Assembly: GCA_963680875.1 (NCBI GenBank) | Contig: OY804579.1 | Coordinates: 23,297,804 to 23,361,803 of the forward strand | Length of the DNA: 64,000 nt | Direction: 5' to 3' | From: Bathymodiolus brooksi | Taxonomy: Eukaryota > Mollusca > Bivalvia > Mytilida > Modiolidae | Shown: positions 1 to 10,847 of the stretch, one piece after another | Layout: every line of letters starts with the position of its first letter | Position numbering within the stretch: position 1 is the stretch's first letter | The notes under the pieces: model-generated | The model's input: only the letters and a program-made list of their open reading frames with translations | What the model was told of the DNA's origin: nothing | Database searches by the model: none | Position numbers and translations under genes: made by a program

Positions 1-700
1 TTGGTAATACGTGGTCAAATAAATGTGATAATTATAAGAACATTTTTAGAAAATACCCATTTTCCTTCTTCAGGAGGTTAATATAGATAATTTTCTAATA
101 TGACGTCCTTCATTGGCTATGCGAACAATGCCTTGATAATTTTACCAGTAAGTTGGCATCATATATGCGTATTGCCGGACAAATTGGGCCGTCATTTCAG
201 AGTGATTTCATGATCTATTCTTGACCGTGTTACATATATACATTAAAGGTTAAATTATACATGTTGTTTCTTCACATATTCATCGTTCCGGATAAATTAC
301 TAAAGTTAACTATGATCGACTTTAACTTTTGTAAATTGTCGACATCCGTTGAACTCCAGTGACACGGACACCTATATATTTTACGATTTGTGTTTTAGCA
401 TTTTAACCTGTAAAATCAAAATGCCATCTAACTAAAAAATGTCAGCAACTTAATTACAACATAATGCATTTTATATATAGAAAAAACGACTCTAAACCTG
501 AAGATTGCACGATAAATGGCTTACTGAAAACATCATCAAGATGTAATATTTTCATATCTTATCAATAAATAAAAGATATGGTGATTAATATTGTTGTCAT
601 GTTGTCAAATAAATCCAAAAGGCAAACATATACCACCGTCACACGACCATACACGTGTGCCTCCATCTCAAGTAACTAGTCACTTGGTGTGCCATATTTT
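1..700. other. No gene or repeat recognised; AT-rich DNA
   Basis: AT-rich sequence with frequent stops in all frames. I see no exon-like open frame, repeat or RNA gene here. Confidence 0.6.
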
Positions 701-704
701 TATA

Positions 705-845
705 TACCTATATCGCTGACCACATGATGACAAAGTGCCCAACAGGGGCTAGTGTTCGAATCTCACTGAGGAGAGAACATGAATTTGTTCACATAAAATC
801 TGCTTCTAACATTGTTTGACCTATTTTCATACATGTACATATATA
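705..845 (+). mobile_element. Degenerate tRNA-derived SINE (old copy)
   Basis: A B-box-like stretch, GTGTTCGAATCTCAC, is followed by a tail resembling the tail of the young SINE copies at 9.7 and 63.8 kb: AAAATCTGCTTCTAACATTG here against AAAATCTAATTCTAACACTG there. An AT-rich microsatellite-like run follows, as it does after the young copies. The A-box region is too diverged to recognise, so this is probably an older copy or relative of that family. Confidence 0.4.
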
Positions 846-1164
846 TGCATACACTGTATATAGTTGTTCATTGTAAATTATATTTTGTTTAAAACATTTG
901 CCTTTTCAACATTCGAAAGGTTACAGGAACCAATAGTCTCTTACATGTGAATAAAGAATCACTTTTACAGGAACCACAGTTGCATATTCTAATTATTTAC
1001 AAGAACCAATTTCGCCATAAGCTTAGTCACATATGTGTTCATATTTTTCAACCGAATCTAAGTTTCGTGCGCAGAAGTTCAATGGTAATAAGTAAATGTT
1101 GTTCACACGGCTATATGTGAGGGTTTGCATTTTACATATTGAAATCACTTACATGACCGTATCA

Positions 1165-1335
1165 TTTCACTAAGAAGGGAGGTTTTGGCCCATTAAACTA
1201 GTTGAACCCTCTACTGTTTATTGAAGTACCTGTACCAAGCAATGAAAGTAAGCGTGTCATATATTTATACATTGGGGATATCGATTTTGCCCCTTTCTAC
1301 GATTTTTCTATTGGATGTTGGAACTGTTGCCGCAA
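1165..1335 (+). repeat. Dispersed repeat family M, diverged copy
   Basis: Shares an ordered set of motifs with 6060-6260 and 20690-21000: a purine-rich start, an ACTAGTTGAACCC-like block, TTTATTGAAGTACCTGTACC, and GGGGATATCGATT followed by CCTTTCTACGATTTTTCTAT. The short open frame inside (1202-1420) is shared by no other copy and is not considered a gene. The family resembles an abundant mussel repeat known to me from memory. Confidence 0.5.
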
Positions 1336-2290
1336 TGTGAAAAACGGAACTTGTACCGTATGTTTTTATTTATTTATAATAAGGTTAGTTTTGCGAAACA
1401 GTGCACGAGCTAACAGCTGAACAATAACAAGTTACAGATATATGATACAGTGTACTCTTTAGGTGTACATGAGCGTATATCTATGGGATGAATAATTCTG
1501 CAATTTTATTATCTGTATTGTGTTTGATGTTGTCGTACAATGCAAAAATGTGCAACTGCAAATGAAAAATGTTGAAAAATAAGAACAAAGCATTGCAGCT
1601 ATATTTAAAATTCGAACTTTGTTCATAGTAGTAATGGTAATTCATATATCAAAACAATATCTATGTAAAGGCATGGATTCCATACTGCAGATATATGAAT
1701 ACATGGGTACGGGTTTTGAAATGAGGGAATGTATGGTTGTTATATTGAGGACAAAAACAAAAGATTACCATTTCATTTAGGCACTGATGATCGGTTTGAT
1801 TCGTATTTATCCATCATGTATGTAATAGCTAGCTGATAACACGTGCGGTCTATTCAAACACGTTCTTGTTCATGTCAGTTTTGTTATTATGATTTATTTA
1901 CGATAAGACAGATGGTCATAGTATGATGAATAATTGTGATGGGTATAAATAAGTATTATAAATAGTATATTTCTATAAGTTGGCAGTAAAGACATCTTTT
2001 AGCGTTCGAAATGGGAAATTAACATTCCAGCAGTGTAGTTATAGCCATTTTCGTGTGAGGTTCCGGCACGTTTCTTTGACATATTCTCCGACACATACAT
2101 TAGTTATTCTGTCATTTCAATACATAATCTTCATCAATGTGATTTTTTTTATTTCACACCTTGACAGTCATCAAGTGACAACTTTGTCATATGCTGTCAG
2201 TCTGAAGATTTATTTGTTTGACCTATAGAACAACGGTGTGGATAGCAAAAGCAATTGTCAGAGTAAGGTATCAATCAATATATAATGAGA
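1336..2290. other. No feature recognised
   Basis: AT-rich single-copy-looking sequence. The 82-codon open frame at 1980-2228 has no family resemblance or splice context that I can see. Confidence 0.5.
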
Positions 2291-2292
2291 GG

Positions 2293-2570
2293 GTGTAGGG
2301 TCCATGGATGATCATGCCCCTACCTTATACTGTGTAGGGTCCACGGATGATCATGCTCCTACCTTATACTGTGTAGGGTCCACGGATGACCATGCTCCTC
2401 CTACCTTATACTGTGTAGGGTCCACGGATGATCATGCTCCTACCTTATACTGTGTAGGGTCCACGGATGATCATGCTCCTCCTACCTTATACTGTGTAGG
2501 GTCCACGGATGATCATGCTCCTACCTTATACTGTGTAGGGTCCACGGATGATCATGCTCCTACCTTATAC
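2293..2570. repeat. Minisatellite, 39/42-bp unit, 7 copies
   Basis: The unit starts GTGTAGGGTCCACGGATGAT and continues CATGCTCCTACCTTATACT. Five units are 39 bp and two are 42 bp because of a CCT duplication. Both lengths are multiples of three, so an open frame of 13- and 14-residue repeats (2304-2600) crosses the array; I treat it as an artefact. Confidence 0.95.
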
Positions 2571-2600
2571 TATCGATGGGTGGAGAGTATCGAAGCCTGA

Positions 2601-3189
2601 TCAACCGTGGGATACCGAAACTGAGGTAGGGGCATTTCCAACAATATCTTAGATTTAGCTTAGCGGTCAGTTGTATTGGTGATGGAAAAGCATCCAAAAT
2701 CCATCCCGTATGTCACATGGGTTGCAGAGTCTTCTAGACATGGGTGGCGTGGTGACCAACCCGCGAACTATAGTAGTGAAAGGCATTGTTTACATAGGTT
2801 GATATAAACCCATCTATTATATGAACACGGAAATGAGGGTTCATATAGAGAAAACAAATAAACCAGTAACAATTAGCGGATCATAAACTATAAGTAGTAA
2901 AGGGGTAGGAGATGGAAATCGGGTATTTGAAGGATTTTATTTCAAAATACTAAGATTTATAACATTCTTCAAAGTAATGATGGATCCATGTACATATATT
3001 TATGGTTGTGAATATCAGTTAATACTAAATACTAGATATTGAGGAAGTGGAACTTGTTATTTCATAAAAAGAAGTTCTGTCTAAATATTTCTCAATATTT
3101 CTGTCATCGATATCTTTTTCTGGTATTTAATATAAACAGTAAATGTTAAATAATTATACATACTAATTTCCAAATAATTATTTCGTCAT
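2601..3189. other. No feature recognised
   Basis: AT-rich sequence with no array or coding signal visible. Confidence 0.5.
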
Positions 3190-3395
3190 TAGAATTGTGA
3201 GCGTTTAACACCACTTTGAACAATATTTCAATTTTATCGCGTAAGGTCAGCTTTATTTGTGTTCTAAACCGGAGTACCCAGAGAAAACCACCGACATTAA
3301 TGTAACAGACAAACTTTATCACACAAAGTTGTATCGAGTACACCTCTCTATAAGTAGGAGTAAAACTCGCATACTTTAGTGTTGTTAGTCTGTGT
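3190..3395 (-). mobile_element. V-SINE-like element, partial
   Basis: On the minus strand this reads as a tRNA-like part followed by a conserved tail ending in a GTTAAACxCC-type motif. On the plus strand the tail reads GTTTAACACCACTTTGAACA, then ACCGGAGTACCCAGAGAAAA and a block around TCGAGTACACC. The same order occurs at 4680-4920, 7190-7275 and 37385-37510. This matches a widespread molluscan SINE of the V-SINE type (RUDI was described from molluscs); the family name is recall, not a search result. Confidence 0.6.
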
Positions 3396-4679
3396 CTCTC
3401 TGTTGATATGATGTATCCTGGTGTAAACAGATGTCAAGATTCACAACAACTTATTCTGGTTCAGAAAAAAAGACACTTCCTATCAAAAGTTGGTTGATAA
3501 ATGTTTGTAAACCACAGGACATATCAACATTTTTCATGGATTTCTTCTAAATATGAAAAGAAAATTTTTTTCGCTTTGTACCACAACACCTTCATAATTA
3601 TAATGTTCTTAATATATGTTCAGTATACAGAGGATGGTATTTTAGACAAGGGTGCGTTTCCAATGATTTTGTCTTCTATATATAGGTTGTATATTAATGT
3701 TTGATTATTTATGCCCATCAATAAGATAAAGTCTTTGTGTTGAAAATGATTAAAGCCCTTCTTCAACATCTTAAATTGTTTTCAAGGTAGAGTGTAATAA
3801 TTCTGTCATCGTGGGCATGCAGTTAAAGATTTATGTCAAAAGACATTTTAGACGACAATGAACTGGAGTTAAATTGCTTCGCTATCAACGTCGCCACCAT
3901 AAAATTTTCTTTTCAATGAGATATGAATATTTAGCACACATAAATGTCTGAATTGATTTATAGTACTAATTAAATGGAAATATTATGGTTCTTTTATATG
4001 TGAAAAAGGCAAAAAATCATCAAGAAAAAATATGGATACTTCAAAACTTCAAAGGGTATCGCTTAGATATAAACTGTTGATTTATGTTAAAATTTACAGC
4101 TTTTTATTTTATGGCTGGCAATTGAAAAGATTATGATGTGTTGTTAAAACGTTTTCGCCTCCATTCTTGCAAATTAACATTAACATTATAACAGAGGGTG
4201 GCCTCGTGTTTCATCATTCAGTTGCTGAAGTGATTACACCTCTAGTAGCTGTAAAGTTACCACATTAAAGACGTCTACAGTTGTTCATATTCGTTATTGA
4301 TGACAGGGTATCAAAGTCTTTGATTAGAAAACATATTCAAAAGAATTTGCTTCCATGCATGATTGTAAGTGTGCTCAAAATTACATTAATTGAAATCGTG
4401 CAAATATTATTTAATCATATATGAGTAGGAATCCAAGTTAGATTACGCCTTTATGTTGTCTCCCCTGTAATCGTTTTACCCTGAATTCGTATTCTTATTG
4501 TTGTTCTTTCCGTATATACAAGCTTGTCAGTGCCAGATTTTTTTTTTTATCTTTTCACCTACTAGGTTCAGATAGTTAGCTAGTGTAAGCATAATCTTAA
4601 GACTGTATGCGTCCAATCATGACCCACCTATGCCATTGACAGATATTCAATGTTTACAACATAACTTGAGTAGGGAGTT
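3396..4679. other. No feature recognised
   Basis: AT-rich sequence. I find no convincing gene, array or element; small open frames lack any recognisable motif. Confidence 0.5.
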
Positions 4680-4925
4680 AGAGCTATGGTGTTTAACGCA
4701 ACTTTCAACAATATTTCAGTTATAGTAGTGGAGTGAACCGGAGAACCCAGAGAAAACCACCAACCTACAGCAAGTTACAGACAAACATTACCACTGTTGT
4801 ATCGAGTACACCTTGCCATGAACGGGATTCGAACTCCGTACTTTAGTGGGGAAATGCACTGACTGCACAGTTAGTTGTAAATCCAACTAACATACGATCA
4901 CGACCACGACGGCCCCCATAACTTG
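4680..4925 (-). mobile_element. V-SINE-like element, most complete copy
   Basis: Read on the minus strand it begins GGGGCCGTCGTGGTCGTGAT (tRNA-like head), has a B-box AGTTCGAATCC near 4832, a central GTGTACTCGATACAAC block, a CTCTGGGTTCTCCGGTTCAC block and a tail ending TTGAAAGTTGCGTTAAACAC. This is the expected layout of a tRNA-derived SINE with a conserved V-type 3' domain. Divergence from the other copies suggests an old insertion. Confidence 0.65.
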
Positions 4926-5194
4926 AGTAAATAAGATTTGATTGAAAATTGTTTTGCTGGAAGGATGCAAATATGAATATCTTGGATGAGTATTAGTATA
5001 GGAAAAAATCATCTAGCACCATAAGAACTAAGCCTGTAACAATTTGATATCTGTATTCCAACTTTAGAAATATTCTGAAATAAGGGTAATAACAAAATTA
5101 CCGAACTCCGAACAATCTTACAAAGGGAAAGTCAAAACTCATAATTATATAAACAGACAAAATCAGTCAACAACCGGAAAACTGTGAAAACCGC

Positions 5195-5315
5195 AATGAC
5201 CCTGACTTGGTACAGGCATTTCTAAAGAAATGGTGGGTTGAATCAGATTTTAAAGCGCCAAACCTCCCGCTCTCATTACGGTTCAAAGGCTCCGGCTGTC
5301 ACTATAACAGTATTT
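5195..5315 (-). repeat. Dispersed repeat family M, fragment
   Basis: Contains CTGACTTGGTACAGGCAT and GCGCCAAACCTCCCGCTCTC, which resemble the complement of the common mussel repeat also seen at 39015-39090. Assignment rests on remembered similarity and on the shared CTTGGTACA core. Confidence 0.4.
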
Positions 5316-5559
5316 AAATGCAGGAACAAAATAGGTAAAATAGTTGTCAAAACAGTACCATATTCAGTGAATGTAAATGTCAAAAACCTTTTTACGTCAC
5401 ACATTGATAGAAAAATATTTTTGACATTTTTCTTGACTTCTTTATCTTTATACATTTTCACTATATGAAAATGCATCGCTTATTATCGTTTCTGCAGAGA
5501 GGGAATATATTTCGACAAGATCTTGGTATCGGAATATAAACTTTTTAAGAAAACATTTG

Positions 5560-5975
5560 AATTCCAGCTGAGGTAAATATCTCGAGAATCTACCATTTTG
5601 TTTGGGAAAATGTACCCAAAACAAACATCTCTGGAACCAGACGAATCATAGCTATGTCATGATGAAATTGGATTTTCAAATATTTGATTTTGAACTTTGG
5701 AAAATATTCTGATGACTTTCAAACCTATTGTTGTTTTTGGAACCAGAGGAGCAATAACTGTGATATTGTACAATTGGAGTTCCAAATATTTGAATTCCAT
5801 CTTTGGAAAATATCCTGGAATACTCTCAGATATTATATATTTTTGGAAACGTACCTAGAAAACGGACATTTCTGGAATCAGAAGTACATGTACATTATAG
5901 CTGTGACATGGAATAATTGAAATTCAAAATATTTGAATTCAAACTTTGGGAACATTCCAGGAGAACTCAGACCGA
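5560..5975. repeat. Degenerate tandem repeat, about 105-135-bp units, 3 copies
   Basis: Three diverged units start near 5632, 5738 and 5871 with TGGAACCAG or TGGAATCAG. Each continues through a CAAATATTTGAATT-like palindromic core and then ACTTTGGAAAATAT. Short frames inside (5684-5920) are interrupted between units. No function is visible. Confidence 0.6.
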
Positions 5976-6059
5976 TTACTAGGTGAAACTACAGGATATT
6001 TGTAATGTACATCCATGATCCATGCGCAAGTTGCTTTAATGATTTTACTCGCATATGGA

Positions 6060-6262
6060 AAACACTCGCATGATCGCATCATTTCACTACGCGGGGGGAG
6101 GAGGAGACAAAAAAAATATAACATATCCCCGCCACTTTTTATTGAAGTGCCTGTACTAAGTCAGGAAACTGATTGGTCATATATTTGTGTTTTAGGGGTA
6201 TCAATTGTTGTCTCTTTTTACGATTTGTCTGTTGGATTTGTATCACTAGTTGAATTTCTAAA
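6060..6262 (+). repeat. Dispersed repeat family M
   Basis: Contains CCCGCCACTTTTTATTGAAG, GTACTAAGTCAGGAAACTGA and one copy of the segment ATATTTGTGTTTTAGGGGTA. That segment is tandemly amplified in the copy at 20.77-20.94 kb, so this copy serves as a monomeric reference. Confidence 0.6.
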
Positions 6263-6396
6263 TTGACTATAACGCACACTTCTCAGAGATGCGGAAGACA
6301 TATTCTCTAGATATACACCTTGGTATTATAATGTGTCATCGACATAACCGGGTCTACGTGTCAATCTAAGGAACACTAGTTATATTTGATATTTAT

Positions 6397-6462
6397 GAAG
6401 CACTTTTTCAGAGTTGAACAGTTCATTGTTTTATGAACTGTTCAACTCTGAAAAAGTGCTTC
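6397..6462. repeat. Perfect 30-bp inverted repeat with 6-nt loop
   Basis: The left arm 6397-6426 (starts GAAGCACTTTTTCAGAGTTG) is exactly complementary to the right arm 6433-6462, with loop TGTTTT. No mismatch occurs in 30 pairs. Either strand would fold into a 66-nt hairpin. It could be a fold-back element remnant or a hairpin-RNA source. No SINE or TIR element boundary is visible around it. Confidence 0.95.
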
Positions 6463-7189
6463 CAAAATGTGTTTATTTACATTATTTTGAATCTGTTTCA
6501 AGTCATCTGCTTTATAAAGCAGAAGCTGAGGATGTTTTGAAGTGCAATACCATTGGAGTTTACTAAGTTATCAGGAGCTTTGTTCACGTTACACATCAAA
6601 GCGATGCTTTCATTTGGTAAGTAGTTAACTGTGCAATATAAAACGCAATGTTAACTCAAACGCCAGTTTTCATGGAGATCATGTATCAAAAAGGAAGCAG
6701 CGTTTTGAATGATTTGTGTGCGTTTATTTCTCTGACAGAATTAGCATTTAATGGTTAATAACTACATGACGTGGTTACGGAGATTTCAGCTGACTTTGAA
6801 GAGTTTAACCGACATATACCTCCAACCGCTTCACTCACTATTGTAACAGGTTTTCTCCTTTAACACTGATAGAAACGGATATTTATTAGGAAAACAAATT
6901 CGTTCTGTAAAAGTTATGTCAGGGAGCCATTTTGTTTTCCACAATGATTTATTATACGATGAACTGACACATTATCAACATTTTTGTGCTACACTAAGAT
7001 TAAAAGAAAAAAAGAAATAGATAAAATATTTTAAAAAGGCCAATAGAAAATAATTTTGTGCTTTAAAAAGTTATGTTTGGCGGGTTTCATTATTTTTTTT
7101 CAGATGTAAATAGAAATAATTTGTTGATCATAAGTTTTTGGCAATTAACTGTTGCATTTTCCGAAAACTGTAGTTATCATGAATGGGTT
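6463..7189. other. No feature recognised
   Basis: AT-rich sequence lying between the hairpin and the next V-SINE-like fragment. No coding or repeat signal seen. Confidence 0.5.
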
Positions 7190-7275
7190 AGGGTTATGGT
7201 GTTTAACGCCACTTTCAACAATATTACAATTATATCGTGACGGTTCGTTTTTGGTGGAGGAAACCGGAGTTGATT
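7190..7275 (-). mobile_element. V-SINE-like tail fragment
   Basis: Contains GGTGTTTAACGCCACTTTCA, CAATATTACAATTATATCGT and GGTGGAGGAAACCGGAGT. This corresponds to the 3' domain of the V-SINE-like family, and the tRNA-like head is absent. It is therefore a truncated copy. Confidence 0.65.
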
Positions 7276-8848
7276 GGCAAAAAGATAAAATTCGAACAAA
7301 GATTTAGCAAACACTTCACAGAAAACAAAAGAATGAGGTGACCCGGTAGGGTAAGCATATGGCAATATCATAAATGATACATTAATTGCTTGAAGGTTGG
7401 TCTATTATTATTTGATTACTACATGGTAAATAATATATTTGTTTTTTATTACTTCCCATGATGCAAAGTATCAAATCAAAAAATATGTGGAGTCTATGTT
7501 CCAAAACAATTCCCTCTTTATTCAATGAAGATGTTGAACCTATAAATGTACAAAGACATAATAACGACCAATATCTCTAGCAATAAAATTATGTAGATTA
7601 AAAAAAGCTATTTATTTAAAACATACACCAGAATTATTTCATCTACATACATTTCCACTCTGGTATGGAATAAATCTTCAGACATTTCAATGAACAGTAC
7701 AATTTGTGCGGCAAATTGGTGTAGGATGAAAGACATGCCTATATCTATGACAATCGTGCACGCAAAATGCACGTGATTAACAAACATTAGTTTCCAAATG
7801 TGTCTTCATCACTCTACAAAAGAACTGGTGTAAAATGTCAATCTGTCATCCGCTCTAAAATTCTCCGTATGGTAAACACGTTCTTTGTTGATGGATAGGA
7901 ATCTACTTAACTTATTAATCTGCTAATGTTTTGTAATAATTGGGCAGATCAGCATAACAAACGTCTGTTTTAAATATGTAAAAATTTTCATTATGTGAAC
8001 AGATTTGGCATCTCTCGCTTATAAGTGATTAGTTAAACAGGATATCGTGGACTAACTCTCACCTCTTATACATACATCTTACGGATTGATCTTTAAGGTA
8101 AATGTCAATGTTTAAATGCTTCTCGTAATACCATTTTGTTTGATGGTCTAATATTTGTCCAATATACTCTCTACTCTCGTATACTTGCGAATAAATTAAA
8201 TTCGATGTCACTAGTTGCTATGGGCAACATTGAACAAAAGAAGAAAATGTGGAATTTGATACATTTACTGGTATATAATGGATTCCAAATAGACATTGAT
8301 CTTTAGAAACACACCAAGGCACAAGAGTAGTAGAAGTATTAAATGTGGACATGTGGACCAATTTCCGTTGGATAAAACGCGAATTGCAGTCGCTTCTAGC
8401 AAGCTATTCCATCATACATGTAAGAAAGCCGTTTATATTAGCCATGACTAATGGTTCCAGATATATTATCCATACGTGTTGAATAAGAGGTATATACAAA
8501 ATAGCACAATATTAACTGGGTTAGCAGACAATAAACATAGTTCTGAAGTCTACTTCTGCCAAATACTGACCGCCTAACAGGTCTGAGAATGAATAATTTA
8601 TAGAGGAAACAACATACGTTAATGTTTCAACAGGGCGACTTGTAGCTATTGGTTGAAGCAGCCGGTTCCAGTCAGAAAAACGCTCCATATGACAGAAACA
8701 AGCAACATCGTATACATCTTTTATCTTCAAAAAACTTTATTACATGTATTTTTGTTGAATTATGATTGCTAATGGCTGTGCCCTACTTTTCTGTAATCTC
8801 AAGATTAAATCCGCCATATACATGTTACAGAACGCAAATATATAATAT
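7276..8848. other. No gene recognised; one anonymous open frame
   Basis: AT-rich. The minus-strand frame 8521-8730 (69 codons) has a more protein-like composition than its surroundings, with a possible acceptor-like TTTTTTGAAG just upstream. I recognise no family and do not call it a gene. Confidence 0.4.
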
Positions 8849-9020
8849 ATGTTAATTGTATTAATGAAGAGATACAAAACATGTTAATTATGTTAATGAA
8901 GAGATACAAAACATGTTAATTATGTTAATGAAGAGATACAAAACATGTTAATTATGTCAATGAAGAGATACAAAACATGTTAATTATGTTAATGAAGAGA
9001 TACAAAACATGTTATTTATA
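8849..9020. repeat. Minisatellite, 32-bp unit, about 5.4 copies
   Basis: Units begin at 8849, 8881, 8913, 8945 and 8977 and a partial one at 9009. The unit reads ATGTTAATTATGTTAATGAA then GAGATACAAAAC. Copies are nearly identical. Confidence 0.95.
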
Positions 9021-9246
9021 TAAATAGTTGATGTTTTCCAGTTTTTTCATCCTTGAAGTAGTTAACGTTAGCCTAGTATTGGTCATAATATTGATGTAAT
9101 ATTTTGTCATGTGACTCTTCTCAATATATGCACATTGTGTTTGTGCTTAGAAATTATATACAAGAGGATGAATGCCCAATGATGTATTATTGACATGTAC
9201 CACGATTCTATGATTGACATGCAACGATACCTTATACTATTTTAAG

Positions 9247-9655
9247 GTTAGAGAAAGAAGAGCTTGAAGATACAAAAGTAAATCTAAGAAGGAACACAAT
9301 GTTCCAAAGAGCAAACAACGATTTACAAAACACTACACGAACACTACTGCAAACCGGAGTAAACGCAGATGCTCCGAGAGGAAAGCAGTTCCTGCTCCAC
9401 TAGCGGTACTCGTCGTGTTACTCTAGTTGCAAGCCCGGTGATAAGTCATAAATTATTAAAGTTCCGACAAGTGAACATATTCGTGGTCATTTGTGACACT
9501 GATATTCCGTAACGGTTAACCAAGTCTTGGGGGCGACCGTGATGACTTAAGCTTAGCTAAGAGGAACCTTTTTTTTCAGTAGCTTCCTTGTTAGCAGCAA
9601 CTCTCTATCAACGAAATCCTGATAGGAATCACAAGCTCTGGATTTCGGATCATTT
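9247..9655 (-). repeat. Dispersed repeat family H, long copy
   Basis: On the plus strand it reads CTTGAAGATACAAAAGTAA, a CAAACAACGATTTACAAAAC block, CAGTTCCTGCTCCACTAGCG, TCGTCGTGTTACTCTAGTTG, GCCCGGTGATAAGTCATAAA and later TAGCTTCCTTGTTAGCAGCA. The same blocks in the same order recur at 41.84-43.06 and, in part, at 49.94-50.20 kb. The plus-orientation copies (47.99, 56.40 kb) contain AACACGACGGGTGCCACTAG or its variant. This copy has no tandem amplification. Confidence 0.75.
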
Positions 9656-9659
9656 GAGA

Positions 9660-9840
9660 TATATATATATATAAATTTGACAGCTCTAAAATCTAATTCT
9701 AACACTGTTTGGTTTAATTTTGTTCTTCCCTCGACGGGATTTGAACCCACACCATTGATACACTGCAGCACCATTCGCTTAGCCTTACGTCCAGCGCCCT
9801 AGACCACTCGACTACATCCACTCCCTAAAAAAGGAGCTTC
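9660..9840 (-). mobile_element. tRNA(Leu/Ser-like)-derived SINE, copy with inverted tail
   Basis: Minus-strand tRNA-like head with A box TAGTCGAGTGG and B box GGTTCAAATCC, both exact matches to the pol III consensus. The tail (AAATCTAATTCTAACACTG) lies in the plus orientation here, whereas every other copy has head and tail on the same strand. The copy abuts an (AT)n run at 9660. The head could be mistaken for a tRNA gene, but the tail and repeated occurrence show it is a SINE. Confidence 0.8.
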
Positions 9841-10132
9841 AATAGTCGTAGTGTTACCTTGTCTCGTAAGGAAAATCTAGGGATAGACGTAAGACATGTG
9901 TATAAGCGTGTGTAGATGGTACATATATACTTTTAATATTATAATTTGACAGCAATCTAACTCAGCAATTTTTAATATATTGCATAGGATAATGAAGAAT
10001 TCATTATACAGTCACAGGAAATAAAGTATATTATACAAACGTCTAGAAGCAAGTGACAACCATACAATATATCTGTCCCACTGGATCTCAAAGTTACTTT
10101 AAAGGATACTAGGTTAATACTAAATATTATAT
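9823..10132 (-). repeat. SINE-associated flanking unit, first copy
   Basis: Directly abuts the tRNA-like head. Contains GGAGCTTCAATAGTCGTAGT, GGATAGACGTAAGACATGTG and GATAATGAAGAATTCATTAT. From about 9725 to 10018 it is repeated, with one difference that I can see, at about 10193-10486. Parts recur at 62.2, 62.66-62.88 and 63.07-63.20 kb, so it forms part of a composite repeat larger than the SINE. Confidence 0.75.
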
Positions 10133-10310
10133 ACGTCTGAAAATTAAACCAAACAGTGTTAGAATTAGATTTTAGAGCTGTCAAATTTTGTTCTTCCCTC
10201 GACGGGATTTGAACCCACACCATTGATACACTGCAGCACCATTCGCTTAGCCTTACGTCCAGCGCCCTAGACCACTCGACTACATCCACTCCCTAAAAAA
10301 GGAGCTTCAA
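10133..10310 (-). mobile_element. tRNA(Leu/Ser-like)-derived SINE
   Basis: Tail (ACGTCTGAAAATTAAACC, CAGTGTTAGAATTAGATTTT) and head (CCTCGACGGGATTTGAACCC through CTCGACTACATCCACTCCCT) are on the same, minus strand. Exact pol III A and B boxes are present. The head lies 468 bp from that of the preceding copy. Confidence 0.85.
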
Positions 10311-10490
10311 TAGTCGTAGTGTTACCTTGTCTCGTAAGGAAAATCTAGGGATAGACGTAAGACATGTGTATAAGCGTGTGTAGATGGTACATATATACTT
10401 TTAATATTATAATTTGACAGCAATCTAACTCAGCAATTTTTAATATATTGTATAGGATAATGAAGAATTCATTATACAGTCACAGGATAT
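10291..10490 (-). repeat. SINE-associated flanking unit, second copy
   Basis: Near-identical to 9823-10018, then runs into an (AT)n stretch where the first copy continues AATAAAGTATATTATACAAA. It completes the tandem duplication described in Part 2. Confidence 0.8.
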
Positions 10491-10491
10491 A

Positions 10492-10745
10492 TATACATAT
10501 ATATATGTTACAGTACAAATTGGAATCCAGTAGGATCCGCAATCCTACTAGTTCATATTAGTAGAAATTGGAATTCTGATTTGTACTGGATTTAAACCAG
10601 TATAAATCAGAATTCCAATATCTACTAGGACAAATCAGGATATCCAGAGTTGTACTAGGAGGATCCTGGATCCTACTAAGCTTTCAGTAGGATTCAGAAT
10701 ATTACTGAATTTAAAGCTTAGTATGATTCTGGATATTACTGAATT
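10492..10745. repeat. Palindrome-rich patch with 31-bp imperfect hairpin
   Basis: Arms 10559-10589 and 10597-10627 are complementary except for two positions, with loop ATTTAAA. Around them are further short inverted motifs such as AGGATCCTGGATCCT and CCTACTAAGCTTTCAGTAGG. The patch lies between the SINE duplication and the retroelement remnants. It may be a small fold-back element. Confidence 0.8.
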
Positions 10746-10847
10746 GAAAAACATAAAAATATGTAAAATTTGTGAAATATAAAATAAATCTTGTGCGATA
10801 ATTTAACTACAAATAGTGAGAAAAATACATTGTAATACAATTTTGGA

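Noticed and set aside
9972..10289. 105-codon minus-strand frame
   Set aside because: It spans a SINE head and its tail; similar short frames appear in other copies for the same reason.
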